Positions 25,653 to 34,718 of a DNA stretch of 64,000 bases are shown here, in pieces. The stretch covers positions 1-64,000 of the forward strand of contig JBGSUL010000089.1 in assembly GCA_041736155.1 (NCBI GenBank), given 5' to 3'. Position 1 is the stretch's first letter. Every line of letters begins with the position of its first letter. The position numbers and the translations under genes are program-made. Origin of the DNA: JANPLN01 sp041736155. Lineage in GTDB: Bacteria > Bdellovibrionota > Bdellovibrionia > Bdellovibrionales > JAGQZY01. The notes below the pieces were generated by a model. It was not told the DNA's origin, did not search any database, and saw only the letters and a list, made by a program, of their open reading frames with translations.

Positions 25653-26552
25653 CTAATGCTTATTTTGAAAGACCCGGCGAATAGAGAAACCTCGCTCATC
25701 GCGAGTCAACAGCGCCATAAGGTCACTGTCTTTGCTATCGAGGACTTTGACCCCCCGAAAACGAGGGTCGGAAAACTCAATTTCAAGAAAACGTGCTAAA
25801 CGGTGAGAAATCTGTCCATTTTTAAGCAGTTTTTCGTCCATCCCCCCCACTTTAAAGGAGGGCCAATCTGGCAAAGTCTTATCAAAGGGCACCCAATGCG
25901 GACTGCCAACTTGTAAGAGTTTTTCATCGGTCAACGGCAAAGCACTTTGCAGATCATAGGGAAAGGAGCTTTCCCGACGCAACATGGAGACTGTGGCTCC
26001 ACAACCGAGCTTTTCCCCTAATTTTTCCACCCAAGTGCGCACAAAACTTCCCTTGCTACAATGGAGGCGGGCTTGAACGCGGTTTTCGTTAAAACTGATA
26101 AATTCGGCTTTATAAAAGGTCATCGACTTACTGGGAGGCGTAAAAACTTCCTGATTTCGGGCCTTTTCGTAAAGTTTCTGCCCTTGGACTTTCACAGCTG
26201 AGTAAATAGGAACCGGCCAAACAAACTCGCCCTGAAGCTCCTGCACGGCTTTTACAACCTGGTCCATTTGTACGTTCACGGTTTTGGTTTCAATCACGGT
26301 ACCATCGGTGTCACCCGTGTCAGAACGCACACCCAAAAGAGCTTCCACAATATAGGATTTGTCACCCGAAAGGATAAAGTCGGAGAGTTTCGTAGCTTCA
26401 CCCATCAGCACTACCATCAACCCTGTGGCCAAAGGATCCAAGGTGCCTGCATGCCCCACCTGTCTTTGTGCTGATAAACGGCGAACCGAACTCACCACAT
26501 CGTGGCTCGTCATTCCCCTTGGTTTATCAATAAGGAGTAATCCACTTTTCAT
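25653..26552 (-). CDS. truB: tRNA pseudouridine(55) synthase TruB
   Basis: TruB makes pseudouridine 55 in the T-loop of tRNAs. The 299-residue protein contains LLIDKPRGMTSHDVVSSVRR and the catalytic motif GHAGTLDPLATG, with Asp as nucleophile. It also has KVQGQKLYEKAR and CSKGSFVRTWVEKLG. The C-terminal extension replaces a clear PUA domain and is less conserved. Its ATG lies 1 bp after the rbfA stop, so translation is coupled. Confidence 0.95.
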   Translation of the reverse strand: MKSGLLLIDKPRGMTSHDVVSSVRRLSAQRQVGHAGTLDPLATGLMVVLMGEATKLSDFILSGDKSYIVEALLGVRSDTGDTDGTVIETKTVNVQMDQVVKAVQELQGEFVWPVPIYSAVKVQGQKLYEKARNQEVFTPPSKSMTFYKAEFISFNENRVQARLHCSKGSFVRTWVEKLGEKLGCGATVSMLRRESSFPYDLQSALPLTDEKLLQVGSPHWVPFDKTLPDWPSFKVGGMDEKLLKNGQISHRLARFLEIEFSDPRFRGVKVLDSKDSDLMALLTRDERGFSIRRVFQNKH

Positions 26553-26553
26553 A

Positions 26554-26889
26554 CTAGTTTTTTATCTTACTCAAGATTTCATCAATTTTTTGGCCAGAGA
26601 CCACACTGTCGTCATTGACGAACTGGAGCTTCGGGCAAAATTTCATGCGCAAATGTTTCATGATTTGTCTTTGCATTTCGCCGGCTTGATCTTGCAGCTC
26701 TTCCAAAGTTTCTTTTGACGCCGCATCTTTGCCCAAAGCACTGATATAAACTTTGGCGGCTCGTAAATCTTTAGATACGCGGACTTGGCTCACACTTAAG
26801 AGATGTCCGGTAAAATGGCGAACTACAAAACCGGAGACGATTTCACGGAGTTCTTTTTCAACTCTTTGAATACGTCTCCCATCACTCAT
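26554..26889 (-). CDS. rbfA: 30S ribosome-binding factor RbfA
   Basis: RbfA helps mature the 16S 5' end and the 30S subunit, especially in the cold. The 111 residues have the KH-type II fold with VSQVRVSKDLRAAKVYIS and a C-terminal FCPKLQFVNDDSV, followed by a helix. It overlaps infB by 4 bp and runs directly into truB, the usual order. Confidence 0.93.
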   Translation of the reverse strand: MSDGRRIQRVEKELREIVSGFVVRHFTGHLLSVSQVRVSKDLRAAKVYISALGKDAASKETLEELQDQAGEMQRQIMKHLRMKFCPKLQFVNDDSVVSGQKIDEILSKIKN

Positions 26890-29642
26890 AGTTCACGAAC
26901 CACGGACTCTTGGGTATAAGCCTCGATTTCATCGCCGACTTTAATGTCGTTGTAATTTTCGATACTGATACCGCACTCAAATCCGGTTTGCACTTCACGC
27001 GCATCATCTTTAAAGCGTTTGAGGTTGCTGATCTTTCCTTGATAAACAACTTTGCCTTCTCTCAACAAGCGCAACATGCTGTTGCGAGTGATCGAACCAT
27101 CGGTCACGAAGCAACCCGCAATGGTTCCCACTTTGGGAACGGTAAAGATGTTGCGGACTTGCACACGACCCAAAACTTTCTCTCTAATAATAGGATCAAG
27201 AAGTCCGGCCATCGCTTTTCTCATGTCATCGACGAGTTCGTAAACAACGGAGTACGTTTTGATTTCGACGCCTTTATTTTTAGCCGCAGCTTGCGCCCCT
27301 GTATCCGGACGCACGTTGAAACCGACAATCATGCCCTTGGTTGTACTCGCCAAAAGAACATCAGACTCGCTGATCGCGCCAATTCCGGTATGAATCAGTT
27401 TTAATTTTACTTCACTGGTCGAGAGTTTATCAAAAAGTCCCTTTACGGCTTCTACAGAACCCGTCATGTCACATTTCAAAATGACCGCAAGTTCTTTCAC
27501 ATCGCCGGTTTTAATCTTGGAAAATAAATCTTCCAAGGTTGGTGGTTTAGCTTCTTTGGATTTAGCGATTTCTTCTTTGCGAACGCGGGCGATTTCTTCT
27601 GCAGCTTTGTCGTCTTTACAAACGTCAAAACGATCCCCGGCATTGGGACTTTCCGGCAAACCAATGATCTCCACTGGCATACTGGGTCCCGCTTCTTTTA
27701 GAACTTTCCCCGCATCATCATTAATCACACGCACGCGGGTGACCACAGTGCCAACGACTAACGATTGACCGACCTTGAGTGTTCCATCTTGAATTAAAAG
27801 TGTGGCAACGTTTCCACGTCCTCTTTCCACACGACTTTCGATCACAATACCCGTGGCCGAACGATCGGGACTGGCTTTAAGTTCCAATACTTCCGCGAGA
27901 ACAGAAACTTGTTCGAGAAGTTCGGCAATCCCATCACCTTTGAGCGCGGAGACAGGACAAAACTGTGTAGAACCGCCCCACTCTTCGGGAATCAATTCAT
28001 ACTCTGTCATCTGTTGTTTAATACGGTCAGGTGAAGCGTCAGGTTTATCCATTTTATTGACGGCCACAATGATCGGCACTTTGGCCGCTTTGGCGTGACT
28101 GATAGCTTCAATGGTTTGTGGCATCACACCGTCATCGGCGGCTACCACAAGAATCACGATATCCGTGAAGTTGGCTCCACGCGCACGCATCGCGGTGAAC
28201 GCTTCGTGGCCGGGAGTATCAATAAAGGTCACTTCCCCAAGTGTGGTCTTCACGCGATAGGCACCGATATGCTGAGTGATCCCTCCGGCTTCGCCGGCGG
28301 CCACTCGCGCTTTACGAATGGAATCCAAAAGTGTGGTTTTGCCATGATCGACGTGACCCATAACTGTAACCACAGGAGCACGGCTGACGAGATCTGCACC
28401 ATCTTGTAAAGACGCTGCTTCTCTGATGAGTTCCACATCTGTTTTTTTGATATTTTGTGCTTCAAATTTAAACTCGGGAGCCACTAAGGCAATGGTGTCA
28501 AAATCGAGTGTGGCGTTGATATTTGCTGTCACACCATTGGTCATCAAGGCTCTGATCAATGCTGGAGCTTTAATGCCTAATGCCGCTGCAAGCTCTGATA
28601 CCGACATGCTACCATGAACTTTGACAATGCGTTTGTGAGCGGCCGGCATAGTAATTTGTGTTTTTCTAATGGGGCCCTCGGCAATTTTCTTTTTCTTTGG
28701 CTGGAAAACCAGCTCGCGCTTCATAAAGTCAGCAGACACAAAAGATGGAGGTGCTTGCTCTTTATCTTTGGCCGGAACGACCGGTGTCATCACTCGACGT
28801 TTTTTATCTTTATTACGATCATCGGCCTCGCTGGCAATTGGCGGTGCTTCTTCGGGAGTTTGCGAAATAAAACCTGTTCGCAAGTTACTGCGATTGGTTG
28901 TTTTTGTTTGGCGCGCCTGTGGCAATTGGCTGACACGATTGAGATCCATACGGCCAACAATGTTTCTCTTTACAGAGCGAACACCACTGATGGGTCCATC
29001 TTCGGTCATCAAAACTTCGCGCTTACGTGGACCTGTCACGGCGGATTTGTCTTCGACAGCAGAGACAGGTGCTGTCGCAGCAACAACAGGAGCCACAGCG
29101 ACGGGGGTTGTTGTTGCTTCAGGTGTCGACGTCAGCACAGTAGATGTCGGCGTCGATTCTTCTTCTGCCTCTGGGGTTACAACGGCTGGTGTTTCTTCGC
29201 CCTCGAAGGCTTGTGCTACTTTTTCTTCAGCGACGGCTTCTTCAGCCTCTGTCTTTTTACGACGAATCACTGTTTTTGATGCGACTTTGGCTGCAGGTTT
29301 GACCTCAGCTGCTTTATTCGCGAGTGGAGTTTTTGTCGCCGCTTTGACAACCGTCGTTTTGGTCGGCTTTTTTGCGACTTTCGCTGGCGCTTCTGCGTCC
29401 GCGTCTTTGCTTTCGCTGGTGGCTTTTTTAGCAACTTTCTTAGTCACTTTTTTCTTACCGGAGTCGTCTTTCCCCGATTTCGACTCTTCATTGAGCTTCG
29501 TACGAATTTGCTCGATGAGATCGTCTGTCAAATCAGCCATGTGGCTCTTGATAGGCAGTCCCCACTTACGGATTTTATCCATAAGAGTGAGCGTTTCCAC
29601 GCCGATTTCTTTTGCAAATTCATAGACTTTTTGTGTCGTCAA
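26886..29642 (-). CDS. infB: Translation initiation factor IF-2
   Basis: IF-2 is the GTPase that places initiator tRNA on the 30S subunit. The 918-residue protein has an N-terminal IF2_N domain (MTTQKVYEFAKEIGVETLTL) and a long Ala/Lys/Thr/Val-rich linker (about 60-330). A second IF2_N-like segment precedes the G domain, which contains GHVDHGKTTLL, DTPGHEAF and NKMDKPDA, and then domains II-IV. The start is TTG with AAGGGAG 5 nt upstream. The linker DNA contains long open frames on the opposite strand; I regard those as shadows. Confidence 0.97.
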   Translation of the reverse strand: MTTQKVYEFAKEIGVETLTLMDKIRKWGLPIKSHMADLTDDLIEQIRTKLNEESKSGKDDSGKKKVTKKVAKKATSESKDADAEAPAKVAKKPTKTTVVKAATKTPLANKAAEVKPAAKVASKTVIRRKKTEAEEAVAEEKVAQAFEGEETPAVVTPEAEEESTPTSTVLTSTPEATTTPVAVAPVVAATAPVSAVEDKSAVTGPRKREVLMTEDGPISGVRSVKRNIVGRMDLNRVSQLPQARQTKTTNRSNLRTGFISQTPEEAPPIASEADDRNKDKKRRVMTPVVPAKDKEQAPPSFVSADFMKRELVFQPKKKKIAEGPIRKTQITMPAAHKRIVKVHGSMSVSELAAALGIKAPALIRALMTNGVTANINATLDFDTIALVAPEFKFEAQNIKKTDVELIREAASLQDGADLVSRAPVVTVMGHVDHGKTTLLDSIRKARVAAGEAGGITQHIGAYRVKTTLGEVTFIDTPGHEAFTAMRARGANFTDIVILVVAADDGVMPQTIEAISHAKAAKVPIIVAVNKMDKPDASPDRIKQQMTEYELIPEEWGGSTQFCPVSALKGDGIAELLEQVSVLAEVLELKASPDRSATGIVIESRVERGRGNVATLLIQDGTLKVGQSLVVGTVVTRVRVINDDAGKVLKEAGPSMPVEIIGLPESPNAGDRFDVCKDDKAAEEIARVRKEEIAKSKEAKPPTLEDLFSKIKTGDVKELAVILKCDMTGSVEAVKGLFDKLSTSEVKLKLIHTGIGAISESDVLLASTTKGMIVGFNVRPDTGAQAAAKNKGVEIKTYSVVYELVDDMRKAMAGLLDPIIREKVLGRVQVRNIFTVPKVGTIAGCFVTDGSITRNSMLRLLREGKVVYQGKISNLKRFKDDAREVQTGFECGISIENYNDIKVGDEIEAYTQESVVREL

Positions 29643-29661
29643 ATGATCTCCCTTGAGAAGC

Positions 29662-31110
29662 TTAAGTAAGCTTCACATCCTCATCGGATGTTGTTTTTTC
29701 AGTGTCGGCCGTCTCAGCTGTCTCTTCTGTGACTTTCAGCTTCGCCATTTGTTCTCTCAGTTGTTGTTCTGCTTGTTGTTTTGCATCGCCTTTGACTTCG
29801 TGAGCTTCCATGGTCACTGGCGCTTTAGGAATTTCAATTCCTTCATCTTGATACTTCTTCACAAGGTTCTTCGCTTCGTCGATCAAAGCTTGCGCTTTTT
29901 CTTCAGCTTCGTAACCCGCAATGGCCATCACTTCTTTCACGTTGGCATCCGCGATGGATTGGAACGAACCAAAACCACTTTGAAAAATATTTTGTGCCAT
30001 CGTATCTGACATTCCCGGTAACAACATAAGATTGAAAATCGACTCGGCAGTCCGCGCCGAAGCATTGGCTTCAGAAATAATATCGATTTTCCAGGTTGTC
30101 AGCTTAGAAGCCAAACGCACGTTTTGACCTTTTTTACCAATGGCCAAGCTCAATTGCGAATCGGCAACCACAATTTCCATTTCTTTTGAATTCTCGTCAA
30201 GGAACACGCGCGAAATTTCAGCCGGTGCTAAAGCATTGCACGCAAAACGGGTAATGTCCTCGTCCCACTCAACGATATCGATTTTTTCGCCCTTGAGCTC
30301 TTGCACGATGGTTTGCACTCGTGAGCCCTTCATGCCCACGCACGCGCCCACAGGATCAACCGTCGAGTCTTTGCTGTAAACGGCAATCTTAGCACGCTGT
30401 CCTGGCTCTCTCGCGGCGGCCATGATTTGCACAATGCCGTCGTAGATTTCTGGAACTTCCGCTTCGAAAAGTTTTACTAAATAATCAGGATGAGCCCGCG
30501 ACATAATGATCTGTGGCCCTTTGGTCGTTTGACGTACATCGAGAAGATGTCCTTGAATACGATCGCCGGGTTTAAACGTTTCACCAGGAATTTGCTCACG
30601 CGGCGGCATCAATGCTTCGGTTTTTCCCAAATCGACAATAATGTGATTACGCTCAATACGACGAATGATCCCAGAAGCCACTTCCCCTTTGCGCGCTTCA
30701 AACTCGTTGAAGATAATTTCGCGTTCGGCATCGCGGACTTTTTGTAAGATAATTTGTTTAGCGGTTTGTGCGGCGATACGTCCCAAGTCAGACGTGTCTA
30801 ACTTAATACCGATTTGATCATGCATCTGGGCATCGGGATCCAGCTTGCGAGCGTTCTCCATGGTGATTTCGATTTCTTCATCTTCAAAATCTTCATCGGG
30901 AACAACTTCATTAAATTGGAAAAGTTCCACTTCGCCGGTTTCTTCGTTGTACTGGGCTTCGATATCTCTGTAAGTGCCATACACTTTGCGTGCAGCTACC
31001 AACATACCTTGGACCACGGCATCGATGATTAATTTTTTTTCGATTCCTTTATCCTTACCTAATTGGTCGATCACTCTGTTTAGGTCAGAAAACATTCCAT
31101 CTGCTGCCAT
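29662..31110 (-). CDS. nusA: Transcription termination/antitermination factor NusA
   Basis: NusA modulates RNA-polymerase pausing, termination and antitermination. The 482 residues hold the N-terminal polymerase-binding domain (about 1-130), an S1 domain (VASGIIRRIERNHIIVDLGKTEALMP), KH1 (VDPVGACVGMKGSRVQTIVQELKG) and KH2 (LAIGKKGQNVRLASKLT). A helix-hairpin-helix-like acidic C-terminal repeat follows (LLPGMSDTMAQNIFQSGFGS) and an acidic tail. The start follows AAGGAG at good spacing, 9 bp after rimP. Confidence 0.96.
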   Translation of the reverse strand: MAADGMFSDLNRVIDQLGKDKGIEKKLIIDAVVQGMLVAARKVYGTYRDIEAQYNEETGEVELFQFNEVVPDEDFEDEEIEITMENARKLDPDAQMHDQIGIKLDTSDLGRIAAQTAKQIILQKVRDAEREIIFNEFEARKGEVASGIIRRIERNHIIVDLGKTEALMPPREQIPGETFKPGDRIQGHLLDVRQTTKGPQIIMSRAHPDYLVKLFEAEVPEIYDGIVQIMAAAREPGQRAKIAVYSKDSTVDPVGACVGMKGSRVQTIVQELKGEKIDIVEWDEDITRFACNALAPAEISRVFLDENSKEMEIVVADSQLSLAIGKKGQNVRLASKLTTWKIDIISEANASARTAESIFNLMLLPGMSDTMAQNIFQSGFGSFQSIADANVKEVMAIAGYEAEEKAQALIDEAKNLVKKYQDEGIEIPKAPVTMEAHEVKGDAKQQAEQQLREQMAKLKVTEETAETADTEKTTSDEDVKLT

Positions 31111-31119
31111 CGGTGCTCC

Positions 31120-31629
31120 TTATTGCTTTTTTCCGTAATCAAAGACCACATTGGCTTTTGCCACGGTCTCGAGGGGAACTTTTAACATTTTTCCTTCAAA
31201 TTCGATGTCTAATTGCTGGTCTTGAAATCCGGTGACCGTACCGGTGAGTTTTTTGCGTGCTGCCAGGTGAGGTTCAATTTGCGGGAGAATTTGTCCCAAC
31301 GGTTTGAAAAGACTGACGGCGATGGACTTGCCCACGCTTTGCTCATAATGCCACGGCTTTTTGAGTTCGCGCTCGATCCCAGGACTGGAAACTTCCAGAT
31401 TGTAGGCTCCATCAATGGGATCCTCCACATCTAAAACTAAACTCAGTGCCTTGGAAAACTCCGAGCAATCCTCTAAAGAGACTTTTTCTGTGACGTCGGC
31501 GCGGTCGATAAAAATACGCAATGTCTTTCCGCGACCAGAACCAAAAAGCTCCAGATCATAAACCTTTAGACCCTTGTGGCTGGCGATACGATCCGCCAAT
31601 TCTGTTAATTTTAAAACAGTTGAATTCAT
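31120..31629 (-). CDS. rimP: Ribosome maturation factor RimP
   Basis: RimP assists 30S maturation. The 169-residue protein shows the two-domain family pattern: VYDLELFGSGRGKTLRIFID, SLEDCSEFSKALSLVLDVED and YNLEVSSPGIERELKKPWHYE, then an Sm-like C-terminal domain. It is the first gene of the nusA operon, the usual arrangement. A strong hairpin with a U-rich tail ends only about 10 bp before its ATG, which may regulate the operon. Confidence 0.94.
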   Translation of the reverse strand: MNSTVLKLTELADRIASHKGLKVYDLELFGSGRGKTLRIFIDRADVTEKVSLEDCSEFSKALSLVLDVEDPIDGAYNLEVSSPGIERELKKPWHYEQSVGKSIAVSLFKPLGQILPQIEPHLAARKKLTGTVTGFQDQQLDIEFEGKMLKVPLETVAKANVVFDYGKKQ

Positions 31630-31637
31630 AAGCTCTC

Positions 31638-31663
31638 AAAATATAAAGGCCCCATAGGGGCCT
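31638..31663 (-). terminator. Intrinsic terminator or attenuator in front of rimP-nusA-infB
   Basis: On the minus strand AGGCCCC-TAT-GGGGCCT forms a perfect 7-bp, G+C-rich stem with a 3-nt loop (31647-31663), followed by TTATATTTT. A second, weaker hairpin (GCCT, eight T-rich bases, AGGC) lies about 30 bp upstream. The position just before rimP permits either termination of the upstream acetyltransferase transcript or attenuation of the nusA operon. Confidence 0.6.
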
Positions 31664-31723
31664 GTTGAATGTCCGTTTTTAACAAAGCCTCAAAAAAAAG
31701 GCAAGACAATGCTCAAAAATCTC

Positions 31724-32143
31724 TTAAAAATTGAATAAAATCGCTGCGCTACCGTCGCGGTAGTAATGCGGGCGACGGCCCACTTGGTGAAATCCTTTTT
31801 TTAGATAAAGATCCCGTGCGGTTAGGTTGTCTTCGCGACACTCCAACCAGATCTCTCGCCCCGCCTCTTCGGCAAGAAAGCGCTCTAAAAGCCGCCCCAT
31901 AACTCCGCTATGCCGCACGACAGGCGAAGTGCCTAAAAAAAGGATCTCCACCAGATCTGGTGCCGGCCGAACGTAGCTGATCAACGCGGTGAGCTCTTGC
32001 CCGCCCGTTTCCACAAACAAATGGTTTTGCACACAATTTTTAAATAACAGATCGTGTGTCCAACCATTTTTAAAAAGCTCTTGAGCACAGAAAGAATGAA
32101 TCCATGTTTCGAGTTCCCAATCCTTGGGCGCTATCCTTTGCAG
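31724..32143 (-). CDS. GNAT acetyltransferase, RimI-like, with non-ATG start or N-terminal frameshift
   Basis: RimI-type enzymes acetylate N-termini of proteins such as S18. The C-terminal 100 residues show the acetyl-CoA fold: VEILFLGTSPVVRHSGVMGRLLERFL, IWLECREDNLTARDLYLKKGF and VGRRPHYYRDG. The first conventional start in this frame (GTG at 32032) would remove the first helices. Reading upstream in frame gives QRIAPKDWELETWIHSF, typical of a GNAT N-terminus, as far as a CTG at 32143 with AAGGAGG about 5 nt before it. An ATG at 32147 has the same ribosome site but is in another frame and stops after 25 codons. So either CTG is used or one base has been gained. Confidence 0.7.
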   Translation of the reverse strand: MQRIAPKDWELETWIHSFCAQELFKNGWTHDLLFKNCVQNHLFVETGGQELTALISYVRPAPDLVEILFLGTSPVVRHSGVMGRLLERFLAEEAGREIWLECREDNLTARDLYLKKGFHQVGRRPHYYRDGSAAILFNF

Positions 32144-32170
32144 TCATGCCTCCTTGGCCTCTATCACCAG

Positions 32171-32776
32171 TTACTTCACCTTGTAGCCCGAATAATAGAC
32201 CACTCCATGGGTTCTAATAACGGCAGCCATCCAATCGCGAAAACGCTCGTGGTTTTTCTGCGCACGCAAGGTGTTCTGAATCTTCTCGCGCAACTCCTCG
32301 AGGGGTTTATGTCCCAATTGATTTTTATTTTGCATATAATAGCTCTGTACGGCCTCGTCACTGACAGCATAGAGATCTCGTGGCATTTTGAGATTGAGGA
32401 TCTGCTGCACGGTCAACTTCCTTAAAACATGCGGGCGTAACTCCGCAGGAGGCACATGCAAACTTTGCCATAGACGATCCTTCTGCAATTGTGCGGACCA
32501 TTTGTTCTGTGTGCTGTCTAAATCAGCATCTGACACTTTTACCACCAAAAGCGATTGCGCCTCTTTGACGATCAGATATTCACTGACCAGGTCTTTCAAT
32601 GGGTCGGCGCGATCGACAAAATCTTTGAGCGGATTGTCAATTTCGTTGAGGAAGAGATGAATTTGCAAATCGCGAGACGTGATCACACTGTCCCCGACAC
32701 GCGCGAGTGCCGCCACAACAACCTCAGGTTCTGCCGCCATCGATATATTTAAAACGAGAAGTAAAATTCCCCACAT
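32171..32776 (-). CDS. SurA-N-like periplasmic chaperone-type protein lacking a PPIase domain
   Basis: The 201-residue protein has a signal peptide (MWGILLLVLNISMAA) and then a SurA-type N-terminal region: VAALARVGDSVITSRDLQIHLFLNEI, a long helical stretch, and VSDEAVQSYYMQNKNQLGHKPLEELREKIQNTLR. No parvulin (rotamase) domain follows. Such proteins are probably periplasmic chaperones for outer-membrane proteins, in keeping with the many barrel genes nearby. It is upstream of the acetyltransferase on the same strand. Confidence 0.7.
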   Translation of the reverse strand: MWGILLLVLNISMAAEPEVVVAALARVGDSVITSRDLQIHLFLNEIDNPLKDFVDRADPLKDLVSEYLIVKEAQSLLVVKVSDADLDSTQNKWSAQLQKDRLWQSLHVPPAELRPHVLRKLTVQQILNLKMPRDLYAVSDEAVQSYYMQNKNQLGHKPLEELREKIQNTLRAQKNHERFRDWMAAVIRTHGVVYYSGYKVK

Positions 32777-32811
32777 AGGTAAACACTAACATTGTCGTGA
32801 GGCCTGAGACA

Positions 32812-32845
32812 GTAAAAAAAAAGCCCAGTCAGGAGCTGACTGGGC
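32812..32845 (-). terminator. Rho-independent terminator of the Asn/Tyr-rich outer-membrane protein gene
   Basis: On the minus strand GCCCAGTCA and TGACTGGGC (32823-32831 and 32837-32845) form a perfect 9-bp stem with a 5-nt loop, followed by a run of T (32812-32822). It lies about 40 bp after the stop at 32883. Confidence 0.88.
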
Positions 32846-32882
32846 GTGTGCTAAAGGGGGACGCAGTATCTAACTTACTTGA

Positions 32883-34235
32883 TTAATAAATGGACCATTT
32901 TGCTGTTAACATAAGAATCTGTTTGTTTTGTGCTTCAATAGGATCCGAGTAGTTATTATAACCGCCGTAGCGACCATAATTTCCGTTACCGTTGTAACCG
33001 TTATTACGATAACCGCCACCACCGTAACCGTTGCTGTATTGGCTGCCTCCGTAATAAGTGTTATCAGAGTCTCTCTCGAAAGTAATATTGCTCATGAATG
33101 TATAAGCTAAGGATACGCTGAGTGTTCTGCTCACTCGAACATCCACACCCACAACTAAACCACCATCCAAGGCTGTCGACGAAGTGCTATCGTTTGAATA
33201 ACGTCCGCCACCGTAACCACCGTTATTCCAAGGATTTTGGAAATCACGATAGGTAAAGGCGAGATTCGCTCCGATAAACGGCGTGATTCCATAACCGACA
33301 CCAAAATTATAGTTAAGACCTAATCCCAAAGTGTACTGGTCGACATCCTGATAAGCCGGAGAGTATTGGCCATCGATAAGCTCAGAGCTGTAAGGGCTCA
33401 TTTCTATATTGGAGTATAAAAATGTTCCGTTAAAACTGAAACCTGTTGCGTAGTTGGTACCAAATTGTAAACCATAACCCACATCACCAGTGATATTGTC
33501 TGGCGGATTCATAAAAGCCAAAGTGGGCCCAACAAAGAAGGAATCATATCCAAAATACGAATAATTGGAAGTTGCATAGTTGCTGTTGCTTCCGTAGCTG
33601 TTGTTTCCATAGCTACCACCGTTGTTATAGTTGGCGCCAGTGCCGTAAGCCGCTCCGCCGTTATTATAACCATCATTGTTGTTGTTATAGTTGTTACCGT
33701 TATTGTAACCACCACCGTAAGCGCCATTGCTATAGCTGGTGTTAAAAACTTTTTGTGCGCGATATCTTTCATCTTCGATGCGCGAATATTCGAGCTGGTT
33801 CACAGCTGCATCGTTGACTTGATACTCTAGATTTCTACGAACATTGGATAAATTCGAACCATATTGATTATTGTAGTCAAGCTGGCTATTCGCATTTGCG
33901 TACCCATCAGCAGCTGATGTTGTCGCCGCTTTTTGTTTATTCGCATTCGAGTTCGCATTGTAAATATTAATTTGCGGACTGCTTTGCGTATTGCTCGCAT
34001 CGTTCGCACCTTTGAAATTATCAATTTGCGAAGTATCCGCGCCATTTGTGTAATTGTTGCTGGTGTCTTGACTCTCATTATAGTCAGGATCATTCCCACG
34101 ATAATTGTTATCTACATAGGGACGCGCATATGCAGGTCCAACGTTTTGATAACCAGGTCGTATGTTGCCGCCATATTGTGCAGATGCCACACTTGCACCT
34201 AATACAACCAGCAACGTTAATAATTTTTGTCCCAT
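32883..34235 (-). CDS. Outer-membrane beta-barrel protein with a long Asn/Gly/Tyr-rich N-terminal region
   Basis: The 450-residue protein has a signal peptide (MGQKLLTLLVVLGASVASA-QYGG) and an Asn/Tyr/Ser/Gly-rich low-complexity region (about 20-235, for example GGYNNGNNYNNNNDGYNNGG). An OmpA/OmpX-like barrel follows from about 240 (YDSFFVGPTLAFMNPPDNI) to the C-terminal LMLTAKWSIY. A second Asn/Gly/Tyr patch occurs in a late loop (YRNNGYNGNGNYGRYGGYNN). The low-complexity segment may be surface-exposed. The gene is monocistronic with its own terminator. No specific function can be named. Confidence 0.8.
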   Translation of the reverse strand: MGQKLLTLLVVLGASVASAQYGGNIRPGYQNVGPAYARPYVDNNYRGNDPDYNESQDTSNNYTNGADTSQIDNFKGANDASNTQSSPQINIYNANSNANKQKAATTSAADGYANANSQLDYNNQYGSNLSNVRRNLEYQVNDAAVNQLEYSRIEDERYRAQKVFNTSYSNGAYGGGYNNGNNYNNNNDGYNNGGAAYGTGANYNNGGSYGNNSYGSNSNYATSNYSYFGYDSFFVGPTLAFMNPPDNITGDVGYGLQFGTNYATGFSFNGTFLYSNIEMSPYSSELIDGQYSPAYQDVDQYTLGLGLNYNFGVGYGITPFIGANLAFTYRDFQNPWNNGGYGGGRYSNDSTSSTALDGGLVVGVDVRVSRTLSVSLAYTFMSNITFERDSDNTYYGGSQYSNGYGGGGYRNNGYNGNGNYGRYGGYNNYSDPIEAQNKQILMLTAKWSIY

Positions 34236-34498
34236 CTGTTCCTCCTAAGCCTTTAGCGTTTTACGTCACCCTAATTAGCAAGGGCCGTTCCACTTTTTTA
34301 CTCATGCAGATTATTCGTGTATTTTATTGATTTTACTTAGTTTTTTCGATCAACTGGTTCCAGATTGGAATCACTTATGGTTGGCATAACATTTTTTTTG
34401 GCTTGTGTTCACTAGCTAACGATTTGACACCTCTGAAAATAATTCTTGCTCGTCGCGACGCTATCATTTAGCTTCATGAGCTCTTAATTTGTTCCTGT

Positions 34499-34585
34499 GG
34501 CCTTTTGGCGGAACTGGTAGACGCGCACGATTCAAAATCGTGTGGGCTTACGCTCATCCGAGTTCGATTCTCGGAAAGGCCACCA
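34499..34585 (+). tRNA. tRNA-Leu (anticodon CAA)
   Basis: The acceptor stem GGCCTTT pairs with AAAGGCC, followed by discriminator A and an encoded CCA. The anticodon stem CACGA/TCGTG encloses the loop TTCAAAA with anticodon CAA, which reads UUG. A long variable arm (GGGCTTACGCTC) and the T-loop GTTCGATTC complete a class II leucine tRNA. A TTGACA at 34424-34429 could be its -35, but I see no matching -10. Confidence 0.96.
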
Positions 34586-34718
34586 CTTCAAAGATGGCGA
34601 CCGCTGGTCGCCTTTGCTGGCTCCGTAATCTTTTGCGTTCTGTTGATTGGTCGCTCCGCTCCGGTTCGTGATGACCACGTTTCTTGCCAGTTTTTGCAAT
34701 TTCTATTAGGATTTATTC

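Noticed and set aside
28614..29625. Two long plus-strand ORFs (221 and 318 codons) opposite infB
   Set aside because: They mirror the biased Ala/Lys/Thr/Val codons of the IF-2 linker, have no ribosome sites or domains, and infB is certain.
32928..34102. Short-period repeats that could suggest a CRISPR or minisatellite
   Set aside because: They are codon-level repeats of Asn/Gly/Tyr in one reading frame, without fixed repeats and spacers.
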